Shown here one piece after another: positions 1 to 5,905 of a DNA stretch of 6,453 nt (its first letter is position 1; each line of letters starts with the position of its first letter). The translations under genes and the position numbers were made by a program. A model generated the notes under the pieces. It made no database searches and was not told where the DNA came from. It saw only the letters and a program-made list of their open reading frames with translations. The DNA comes from an uncultured Chloroflexota bacterium (GTDB taxonomy: Bacteria > Chloroflexota > Anaerolineae > Aggregatilineales > Phototrophicaceae), in contig CALMDI010000450.1 in the NCBI GenBank assembly GCA_937864975.1, positions 1-6,453 of the forward strand. Reading direction: 5' to 3'.

Positions 1-2
1 TG

Positions 3-910
3 GTGCGTCAGAGCAGCAGCGGCGGCTATACCGCCAGCCTCAGCCCCGACGGGCGCGTGGAACTCTCCCGCGCCGGCGTCGCGGTGCAAACGGCGCTCGT
101 CGCGCCAGCCGCCTCGGATCAGTGGCGGACGCTGCGCCTGTCGGCAATGGGCGGCGCGCTGCGCGTGTCCGTCGATGGGATCGAGGTCATTGCCTTTCTG
201 GACGACGCGCCGCTGCCCGCAGGTGCCATGATGATTGCGGGTGCGGCGCAAAGCGCGGAAGGCGCGCCAGTGTCGCCGCTGCTGGTGGATGACATCAGCC
301 TGTGGCAGCCCGCGACGGACGTGATCCCAACTGAAATGTTCACGGAAACGCTGCTGCCAACCGCCACGGACTGGCTGACGCCCCCGGCAGAAGAAACCGA
401 AGCGCCGCTCGCGCCGGAGCCGTCGCTGAGCCTGCTCTACGCGGACAATTTCGACGCGGGTCTGTCGCCCGCGCTGACGTTTGGCGACGGCTGGCAGGCG
501 GCTGCAATCGACGGCAATCCCGCGCTTCAGGCTGCCGAGGGCAGCGCGCCCGCGCAGTATGTGTCCGAGCCGCTCTACAACGCGGCTTCCGAAGCGCGTT
601 TTAACGCGGCATCCGGCACGGTGCAGGTTGCCGTTCGCCAGAATGAAATCGGCGGCTACGTGGCGGCGCTGGATGTTGCCGGACAGGTGAGCCTGTACCG
701 CGCCGGAACCGTGGTCGAAATGGTGATTGTTTCCCCTGTAACAGACGCATGGGTGACGCTGCGCCTGTCCGCGATTGAGGACACCGTGCGCGTCACGCTG
801 AACGGCGTCGAGGTGATCGCCACGCGCGACCTTGCGCCCCTGCCACCGGGCGCGGTCGGTTTTGGCGCATCTTCGTCGGCGCTGGTCGACGAATTCAGCG
901 TGTGGGTTCC
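3..910 (+). repeat. Tandem pair of LamG-like domains
   Basis: Two homologous beta-sandwich domains lie head to tail, copy 1 at about 3-310 (its front is cut by the window edge) and copy 2 at about 432-910. Matching blocks are VRQ....GGY.A.L...G.V.L.RAG, then W.TLRLSA....RV...G.EVIA, then APLP.GA and finally VD[DE][IF]S[LV]W. The DNA word acgctgcgcctgtc is shared by both copies, while the rest has diverged, so this is an old duplication. The domains resemble the LamG/DUF1080-type jelly roll that often binds glycans. They are separated by an acidic Pro/Thr linker of about 40 residues. Confidence 0.7.
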
Positions 911-3900
911 TGCCGACGAAATGACCATCGCGCCGATGGCAATGGCGATGGCGGAAGTCGATACCGCGTCGGCTCAGCATTTCGTCGTGAACACGACGCT
1001 GACGTCGCAAACGATTTGCTCCGTGGGCAGAACATGCACCCTACCGGGCGCTATTCTCGCGGCAAATCAATCCAATGGCGTCGACACGATTTCGTTCAAC
1101 ATTTCGGGTACGCCACCGTTCATTCTGAACCTTAATACGTCAGGGCTTCATATCAAACAGTCGGTGATTCTCGATGCGACGACACAGCCCGGTTACGATG
1201 GCTCGCCGCTCATTGAGCTGCGTGACCCGGCAGGAGACGAGGAATACGGCATTTACGTCGAAAACACGGATAATGGCTTCGGATTTGACCCGACCTTGAC
1301 CGTGACGATCAAGGGCTTGGCGATCACCGGATTCAATGGTCCTGGCATCCTGCTCGGCAACGGGCAGAACCACCTCATTGAAGGCAATTACGTAGGCGTG
1401 ACTACGGATCTCTTCATTTTCGCCAACGACAGCGGAATTTCAACACGCGCGCCGAACGTGACCTTCCGAAACAATCTGATCGGCGGCAACGAGAATAACG
1501 GTCTCACGCTTGTGAACAACGGCGGGCGTAACGGCGAAAATGCCCAGATTATGGGCAACGTGATTATCCAGAATGACGGTTTCGGCATTTGGATCCGCGA
1601 AGGCTCTGGCGGCAATACCATCGGCAGCCCGGCATTCGTCGACGGCAATGTGATCTCTGGCAACAGCAATGCCGGCATCATGATTAACGGTCCCGGCGGC
1701 AGCAACATCATCCAGGGAAATTACATCGGTACGAATGGCGCGGGTGACGCGGCATTCGGAAACCAGGTGGGAATAGCCATATCGGACAGCCACGGGAACC
1801 AGATTGGCGGCACGACCGACACCGAACCCGAAAATCTCTGCATCGGCGCCTGCAATCTGATCTCGTCAAACCTCAGTCAAGGCATCAATATTGTCGGCAA
1901 CAACAATATTGTCGAGGGCAATTTCATCGGCACCGACGTATTCGGCTCGAATCCGCTCGGCAATCTGGTGAATGGAATCACGATCAACGGGTCGAACAAT
2001 CGCGTCGGCGGGGCTACGAGCGCAGCACGCAATCTGCTCTCGGCAAACGGCAGTGAGACGAGCAACCGACCGGGCGTCAATGTGACCGGATCAAGCAACC
2101 GGATCATTGGGAATTACATCGGCACCGACCTGACGGGCACCCTCCCGCTCGGTAATTTCGGCGGTGGTGTTTATATCGGAACCGGCGCCATCAACAATGA
2201 TATCGGCGGCTTGGATGAGGGTGAAGGCAACGTCATCGCCTTCAACGACAACCCCGGAGATCGCGGTGCCGTGCTGATCGATTCGGAAAGCGCGATTGGC
2301 AACTTGATTGTCGGTAACCGTATATTCCAGAACGCGGGGCTTGGAATCGAGTTGTACCCCATCGGTGTGACGCCAAACGACGCGGGCGACGGCGACAATG
2401 GCGCCAACCGGCGTCAGAATTTCCCGGTGATTACGAACGTCGCCACGACCGATACCACGACTGTTTCCGGCACGCTGAACAGCGTCGCCAATCAGCAGTA
2501 CTTCATCGAGTTCTTCGCGAATACCGCCTGCGACCCCTCCGGCTATGGCGAGGGCGAACTGCTGGTTGGCTGGACGACCGTTACGACGAATGGCTCTGGA
2601 AACGCAGCCTTCACCGCGACGATGGTCAATGAAGTGCCGGGGGGTTCGTTTATCACGGGGACGGCGACCAACGCCACCGGCAATACATCCGAATTTTCCG
2701 CCTGCGTCCGCGCGAGCGCCGACTTGGCGATCAGCAAGATCGATCTGAGCGACCCCGCGCTGCCCGGCGCGAACATGGTTTACACACTCACCGTCACGAA
2801 TCTGTCAGCCAGTCATGCACGCGGCGTGCGCGTGGTCGACACGCTGCCTACGGGCGTTACCTACGTCGGCGCATCGCCCGATCAAGGCTCGTGTGCGGTT
2901 CAGGGGAATGTTGTTACCTGCGATCTCGGCACGCTGACGGCGAGCGCAAGCACGGACGTCGATATCACCGTTACCGTGGCAGGCAGCGCGCCGAATACGT
3001 TCACGAACACGGCGACGGTGTCGGCGCAAACGCCTGACCTGAACGCGGCGAACAACACGGCATCGCAGTCCACAAGCCTTCGCCGCGCCGACGTGGCGGT
3101 GACCAGTACCGACTCCCCCGATCCGGTCATCGTCGGCGCTGTGCTTCGTTATACCCTGCGCGTCACCAACAACGGTCCGTTCCCGGCGACCGACGTGACG
3201 CTGGTGGACGTGCTCCCCGCTGGCGTGACGCTGGAAACTACCACCAACCCGGCGGGCACAAGCTGCGTGCGGGTAGATCGCACGGTGACGTGCCAGCTAG
3301 GCACGATCAACAATGCCGCGAGCGCGAGCGTGCTTCTGGACGTGCGGATCGCGGCTTCGACGCGCGGCACGCTGCGTAACGACGCCTCGGTTTCGACGTC
3401 CGCGCGCGACGCGACGACCACGAACAATGCCGCGCGCGCCAGCACGACAGTCAACCTGCCACCCGCGCCGGGCGCGCCAACGCTGATCGCGCCAGCCAAC
3501 GGCATCACGACGAACAACACGACGCCGCTGTTTAGCTGGAATGCGCCGAGGACGGCAGGCGGTCCGTTCACCTATCAGATTCAGCTCGCGACCAACAGCG
3601 CCTTTACCGCGGGTCTCCAGAACTTTAGCGTCAGCAGCCCTTCCTTTACCCTGACGACGCCGCTCACCGGCGGGCGAAAATACTGGCGCGTGCGCGCGCG
3701 CAATATTGTCAATGCCGCTGGCGCGTGGAGCACGGCGCGCTCGGTCGTGATCGACCTCGCGCCGCCTGTGGCACCCATCCCGGCGCAGCCCGCGAACGGC
3801 TCGGTCGTCAATACCTTCACCCCGGCGCTGGTGTGGGGCGCCGTGAGCGACGCCGCGCAGTACCGTGTGGACGTGAACACGGCGTCTAATTTCGGCGGCA

Positions 3901-4628
3901 CGATGCTGATGACCGACGCCCTCGCCACGACGACGAGCTATACGCTGCCCGGCGGAACATTGCCGCCGGTGCAGGGTCTCTACTACTGGCGCGTGCAGGC
4001 GCGCGACGCCGCGGGGAACTGGGGCGGCGAAAGCGCGGTCACGTCCTTTAATGTCTTTGTCGGAACCGCGCCCGCGAACGGCGCGTTTACCAGCCCACAG
4101 CCGACGTTCACGTGGGTAGACGCGGGCGCGGCGACCGACACGCTGCAAGTCGCCACCGACCGGGAATTCACAAACCTGGTCGTGAACGTCTCAGGGCTTG
4201 GTACGACCAGTTATTCGCTGCCATCTCCCCTGAATCCCGGCACCTATTACTGGCGCGTTCTCATCGGCAGCGAGGATCCGTCGCGCGTGGGTTATCGAAC
4301 CCTGTTCGTGGGCGCTGAACCCGCCGCGCCGACGCTGCGCTCGCCCGGTAACGGCGCGGCGACGACAGATCGCACGCCGTTGCTGCGCTGGTACGGCGTG
4401 ACACCGCCGCCGAATGTGGTGCCGGCAGGCTATCAGATTCAGCTTTCGCGCAGCAGCAATTTTTCGTCCGGCGTCCTGACCTTTACCGTCGATGCGTCCG
4501 CGCTTGCATTCACGCCGACGAGCAGCCTCGCGAAGGCGACCTGGTACTGGCGCGTCCGCGCGCTGTTCGATCCCAACTCGCCCATGCCGGGACGCTGGAG
4601 CGCGACGCGAAACGTCAAAATTCAGTGA
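3..4628 (+). CDS. Giant secreted/surface multidomain protein (LamG-like x2, beta-helix, DUF11 x2, FnIII-like x4), 5' partial
   Basis: The frame is open from the window edge to a TGA at 4626-4628, giving 1541 residues. The true start and any signal peptide lie upstream, because the window opens inside a domain. Domains in order: a LamG/concanavalin-like domain (residues 1-103), a Pro/Thr/Glu-rich linker (103-142), a second LamG-like domain (144-302), a CSLREA-like entry segment (325-360), a right-handed parallel beta-helix with NYIGT-type turns (360-800), a beta-sandwich module with FFANTACDPSG..GEG (803-900), two DUF11 repeats (906-1026, 1029-1152), and four FnIII-like modules with a [YW]YWRV strand (1156-1541). 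Such proteins are exported and act in adhesion, sheath or matrix building, or glycan binding; the exact ligand cannot be read here. The last residues (RNVKIQ) show no LPXTG motif, membrane segment or recognisable sorting domain. The frame and domain order are clear; the function is inferred. Confidence 0.9.
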   Translation: MRQSSSGGYTASLSPDGRVELSRAGVAVQTALVAPAASDQWRTLRLSAMGGALRVSVDGIEVIAFLDDAPLPAGAMMIAGAAQSAEGAPVSPLLVDDISLWQPATDVIPTEMFTETLLPTATDWLTPPAEETEAPLAPEPSLSLLYADNFDAGLSPALTFGDGWQAAAIDGNPALQAAEGSAPAQYVSEPLYNAASEARFNAASGTVQVAVRQNEIGGYVAALDVAGQVSLYRAGTVVEMVIVSPVTDAWVTLRLSAIEDTVRVTLNGVEVIATRDLAPLPPGAVGFGASSSALVDEFSVWVPADEMTIAPMAMAMAEVDTASAQHFVVNTTLTSQTICSVGRTCTLPGAILAANQSNGVDTISFNISGTPPFILNLNTSGLHIKQSVILDATTQPGYDGSPLIELRDPAGDEEYGIYVENTDNGFGFDPTLTVTIKGLAITGFNGPGILLGNGQNHLIEGNYVGVTTDLFIFANDSGISTRAPNVTFRNNLIGGNENNGLTLVNNGGRNGENAQIMGNVIIQNDGFGIWIREGSGGNTIGSPAFVDGNVISGNSNAGIMINGPGGSNIIQGNYIGTNGAGDAAFGNQVGIAISDSHGNQIGGTTDTEPENLCIGACNLISSNLSQGINIVGNNNIVEGNFIGTDVFGSNPLGNLVNGITINGSNNRVGGATSAARNLLSANGSETSNRPGVNVTGSSNRIIGNYIGTDLTGTLPLGNFGGGVYIGTGAINNDIGGLDEGEGNVIAFNDNPGDRGAVLIDSESAIGNLIVGNRIFQNAGLGIELYPIGVTPNDAGDGDNGANRRQNFPVITNVATTDTTTVSGTLNSVANQQYFIEFFANTACDPSGYGEGELLVGWTTVTTNGSGNAAFTATMVNEVPGGSFITGTATNATGNTSEFSACVRASADLAISKIDLSDPALPGANMVYTLTVTNLSASHARGVRVVDTLPTGVTYVGASPDQGSCAVQGNVVTCDLGTLTASASTDVDITVTVAGSAPNTFTNTATVSAQTPDLNAANNTASQSTSLRRADVAVTSTDSPDPVIVGAVLRYTLRVTNNGPFPATDVTLVDVLPAGVTLETTTNPAGTSCVRVDRTVTCQLGTINNAASASVLLDVRIAASTRGTLRNDASVSTSARDATTTNNAARASTTVNLPPAPGAPTLIAPANGITTNNTTPLFSWNAPRTAGGPFTYQIQLATNSAFTAGLQNFSVSSPSFTLTTPLTGGRKYWRVRARNIVNAAGAWSTARSVVIDLAPPVAPIPAQPANGSVVNTFTPALVWGAVSDAAQYRVDVNTASNFGGTMLMTDALATTTSYTLPGGTLPPVQGLYYWRVQARDAAGNWGGESAVTSFNVFVGTAPANGAFTSPQPTFTWVDAGAATDTLQVATDREFTNLVVNVSGLGTTSYSLPSPLNPGTYYWRVLIGSEDPSRVGYRTLFVGAEPAAPTLRSPGNGAATTDRTPLLRWYGVTPPPNVVPAGYQIQLSRSSNFSSGVLTFTVDASALAFTPTSSLAKATWYWRVRALFDPNSPMPGRWSATRNVKIQ
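1083..2400 (+). repeat. Parallel beta-helix repeat region
   Basis: This part of the large protein is rich in Asn, Gly and Ile and repeats short turns such as N.I.GN, NN.I.GG and GNYIGT. The most regular motif, [IV].GN[YF][IV]G, occurs at residues 459-465 (1377-1397), 570-577 (1710-1733), 637-644 (1911-1934) and 701-708 (2103-2126), the last three spaced by 67 and 64 residues. A second motif, N.[IV]GG, follows each of these. This is the signature of right-handed parallel beta-helix proteins of the NosD/pectate-lyase-like class. No catalytic residues of a lyase or hydrolase can be assigned, so a structural or adhesive role is the safer reading. Confidence 0.75.
2718..3458 (+). repeat. Two DUF11 repeats
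   Basis: Two adjacent modules of about 120 residues start with ADLAISK and ADVAVTS. Both continue with the DUF11 pattern: YTL.VTN, then V.D.LP.GVT, then a Cys pair around a short hairpin (SCAVQGNVVTC and SCVRVDRTVTC) followed by .LGT, and a closing N.A.VS...D...NN.A. DUF11 modules are extracellular Ig-like spacers in surface proteins of many bacteria and archaea. The paired Cys in each module could form a disulfide after export; this is an inference. Confidence 0.85.
3468..4625 (+). repeat. Four FnIII-like C-terminal modules
   Basis: Four Ig/FnIII-like modules of about 85-103 residues follow one another to the C terminus. Each opens with a Pro-rich P.NG......P.[FL].W strand (the third copy is shorter) and ends with [YW]YWRV. 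At the DNA level the 11-base word TACTGGCGCGT is identical in all four, at 3681-3691, 3984-3994, 4248-4258 and 4545-4555. The modules look like spacers or carbohydrate-binding stalk domains. Their terminal position with no anchor suggests the protein is released, or held by something outside this gene. Confidence 0.75.
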
Positions 4629-4647
4629 GGCACAGCCCGATCGTACG

Positions 4648-4680
4648 AAGACCGCCGCGTAAAAAAGCGGCGGTTTTTGT
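4648..4680 (+). terminator. Intrinsic terminator of the surface protein gene
   Basis: A perfect 8-bp GC-rich stem, ACCGCCGC (4651-4658) with GCGGCGGT (4667-4674), encloses an 8-base A-rich loop and runs into five T (4674-4678), then GTTT. Three upstream bases AAG can extend pairing with the T run. It begins 20 bases after the stop codon, so it very likely ends transcription of the large gene and separates it from the cyclase gene. Confidence 0.88.
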
Positions 4681-4713
4681 TTGGCTCGCCTGCCCCAATA
4701 CGATACATCTGAA

Positions 4714-4744
4714 TTACGGTGACCGGCGTATATTGGCGTATACT
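4714..4744 (+). promoter_or_regulatory. Possible promoter upstream of the cyclase gene
   Basis: TATACT at 4739-4744 matches the -10 consensus at five of six bases. No good -35 box sits at the proper distance; the nearest candidate, TTACGG at 4714-4719, is weak and 19 bases away. The position after a strong terminator and about 60 bases before the cyclase start supports a promoter here. Two direct copies of GGCGTATA (4725-4732 and 4735-4742) overlap the spacer and the -10, offset by 10 bp, which is about one helical turn. They could be a binding site for a regulator. Confidence 0.35.
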
Positions 4745-4793
4745 TTAGGCACCTCGTGCATCCACATTTTCACGCTTGGACGACCCACCTTCT

Positions 4794-4799
4794 GGAGGG
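4794..4799 (+). promoter_or_regulatory. Ribosome binding site that sets the cyclase start
   Basis: GGAGGG lies five bases before the ATG at 4805. It decides the start. The same frame is open back to a GTG at 4625, but that would place the terminator hairpin and the promoter inside the gene and add 60 residues that look like nothing conserved. Confidence 0.85.
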
Positions 4800-4804
4800 T
4801 ATTG

Positions 4805-5905
4805 ATGATCGCCTGTCCCCGCTGTACAACCGCGAACCCCGATAACGCGCGCTTCTGTATGAACTGCGGCAATCCCTTCATCCAGAAATGCCCGACCTGC
4901 GGGCAGGAGTCGCCCGCCAGCGCCAAATTCTGCTGGAACTGCGGGCACGCCTTCGCTCAGGCGCAGCCTGCCGCCCCTCCCATGACGGCGAGCGCAAGCC
5001 CGGAACCGGTCGGTGACCGGCTGGAACGCTATATGCCCAGGGAGCTTCGCGCGAAACTGGATGCCGCGCGGAGCAATCGCAGCATGGAAGGCGAGCGGCG
5101 CATCGTCACGATCCTGTTCTGCGACGTCAAAGGCTCGACCGCGATGGCAGAACAGCTGGACCCTGAAGAATGGGCGCAGATCATGAACACCATTTTCGAG
5201 TATATGATCGCGCCCGTGTACAACTACGAGGGCACCATCGCGCGGCTCATGGGCGATTCGATTCTGGCATTTTTCGGCGCGCCGATTGCCCACGAGGACG
5301 ACCCACAGCGCGCGATCCTCGCCGGTGATGAAGTCAGCGGGGTGACGATCATGCGGATGGACGAAGGGCTCGACACCGGCCCCATGTTGCTCAAGCGGGA
5401 GTTGTCGCTTGATGGCAAGGATGCCGGTCAAGTCACGGAAGAACTTTCGGTATTGGGCGCAAAAACTCTCATCGACTGGCTCGCATCCCCCACTCCGGCC
5501 GAAGCCCAACCCAAAGACGGCGTCACTTATGCAGCCAAGGTCGACAAGGCCGAAGCACGGATCGATTGGAGCCGAAGCGCCGAGGAGATTGCCCGCCAGG
5601 TCCGCGCCTTCGCGCCGGCGCCCGGAGCATGGTTCGAGGTCAATGGCGAACGGGTGAAATTGCTCGAGGCGGAAGCACTTTCCCGCCCCCCCCGCGAAAG
5701 CGGGGGCCCCGCTGTTTCTACGGGTGAGCAGCGGGATTCCCGCTTGCACGGGAATGGCGGGGAGGTGGTGGACGACTGCCTGACCATATCTTGTGCGACC
5801 GGCTACATCCGTCCACTCAAAGTCCAGCGTGCCGGGCGAGGCCCGATGACCGCCGCAGAATTCTTGCGCGGCTTCCCTATCCCCCAGGGCACGATCCTGT
5901 CGTGA
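4805..5905 (+). CDS. Chimeric frame: zinc-ribbon class III nucleotide cyclase (front) joined to methionyl-tRNA formyltransferase (back)
   Basis: The frame encodes 366 residues from ATG 4805 to TGA 5903-5905. Residues 1-50 hold two zinc ribbons (C4, C7, C18, C21 and C29, C32, C43, C46). A linker follows, then YMPRELRAKL (76-85), a segment often found just before the cyclase core. The class III cyclase domain starts near residue 97 with FCDVKGST (metal-binding D107) and GDSILAFFGAP (second metal Asp, D151), and reaches HEDDP at 163-167. From residue 175 the protein is Fmt. Complete cyclases of this type run about 100 residues further in the core, with the base-selecting and transition-state residues, and often carry AAA/TPR regions beyond; all of that is absent. 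The cyclase part would make cAMP or cGMP if complete, but as drawn neither half can work. A real fusion is unlikely; a contig chimera is the best explanation. Confidence 0.8.
   Translation: MIACPRCTTANPDNARFCMNCGNPFIQKCPTCGQESPASAKFCWNCGHAFAQAQPAAPPMTASASPEPVGDRLERYMPRELRAKLDAARSNRSMEGERRIVTILFCDVKGSTAMAEQLDPEEWAQIMNTIFEYMIAPVYNYEGTIARLMGDSILAFFGAPIAHEDDPQRAILAGDEVSGVTIMRMDEGLDTGPMLLKRELSLDGKDAGQVTEELSVLGAKTLIDWLASPTPAEAQPKDGVTYAAKVDKAEARIDWSRSAEEIARQVRAFAPAPGAWFEVNGERVKLLEAEALSRPPRESGGPAVSTGEQRDSRLHGNGGEVVDDCLTISCATGYIRPLKVQRAGRGPMTAAEFLRGFPIPQGTILS
5306..5326. other. Probable chimeric junction between two genomes
   Basis: The 21 bases encoding QRAILAG fit both the cyclase (HEDDP then QRA.LAG) and Fmt (PIQRAI.AGD). 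Upstream, the codon before the Gln is Pro, as in cyclases rather than the Ile usual in Fmt. Downstream, the Asp at 5327-5329 and GVTIM are Fmt only. No insertion sequence, tRNA, integrase or target duplication is visible around it. A switch at a short shared word is what an assembly-graph error or an amplification template switch would leave. Confidence 0.75.
5686..5762. repeat. Palindromic repeat element inserted in frame in fmt
   Basis: Two hairpins lie side by side. The first is a 7-bp stem CCCCCGC (5689-5695) with GCGGGGG (5700-5706) around a GAAA loop. The second is ATTCCCG (5736-5742) with CGGGAAT (5749-5755) around a 6-base loop; GCGGG (5731-5735) can alternatively pair with CCCGC (5739-5743). 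The sequence resembles the small dispersed CCCGCG..AGCGGG / TTCCCGC..GGGAAT repeats found in many proteobacterial intergenic regions. Here it is translated as SRPPRESGGP...DSRLHGNGG, without breaking the frame, between the LLEAEAL strand and the VVDDCLTI strand of the Fmt C-terminal domain. The outer limits are approximate. Confidence 0.7.

Larger units (their letters stand above)
5306..5905 (+). other. fmt: 3' part of fmt, methionyl-tRNA formyltransferase, lacking its front half
   Basis: After the shared QRAILAG, the protein reads D, then GVTIMRMDEGLDTGPML, the strongly conserved Fmt block. Next come DGVTYAAKVDKAEARIDW, RAFAPAPGAWFEVNGERVKLLEAE and a C-terminal barrel ending in RPLKVQRAGRGPMTAAEFLRGF. 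Fmt transfers a formyl group from 10-formyl-THF to initiator Met-tRNA. The Asp of GLDTG (residue 190 of the composite frame, E. coli D146 by my alignment) is present. The Asn and His of the NVHGSLLP motif and the whole folate-site front are missing. About 190 residues remain of the usual 300-315. An extra segment of about 20 residues (SRPPRESGG to LHGNGG) in the C-terminal domain comes from a palindromic repeat. The stop overlaps the truA start by four bases, as expected for an intact alphaproteobacterial fmt-truA operon. Confidence 0.88.

Noticed and set aside
1377..2126. The repeated GNYIGT coding units as a DNA repeat array or CRISPR-like structure.
   Set aside because: The units are irregular in spacing, diverged in DNA, and are explained by beta-helix protein turns.
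3297..4148. An antisense open frame of 283 codons opposite the DUF11/FnIII region.
   Set aside because: Its composition is Arg-rich and low in complexity, as expected from the reverse of a GC-rich gene, and the sense strand encodes well-formed known domains.
4625..4804. Start of the cyclase frame at GTG 4625, overlapping the stop of the large gene.
   Set aside because: It would run through an intrinsic terminator and a promoter-like region, and the 60 extra residues show no conserved pattern. GGAGGG sits five bases before ATG 4805.
4745..5749. A long antisense open frame of 334 codons opposite the cyclase/Fmt frame.
   Set aside because: It is a shadow typical of GC-rich coding DNA, has no recognisable domain, and crosses the chimeric junction.
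5686..5762. The double hairpin as a transcription terminator inside fmt.
   Set aside because: No T run follows either stem, and the frame continues intact through it to a conserved Fmt C terminus.
4805..5905. A novel signalling enzyme linking nucleotide cyclase activity to initiator-tRNA formylation.
   Set aside because: Both catalytic domains are cut in half, the join falls at a peptide common to both families, and the flanking genes match different phyla. A chimeric contig explains all of it.
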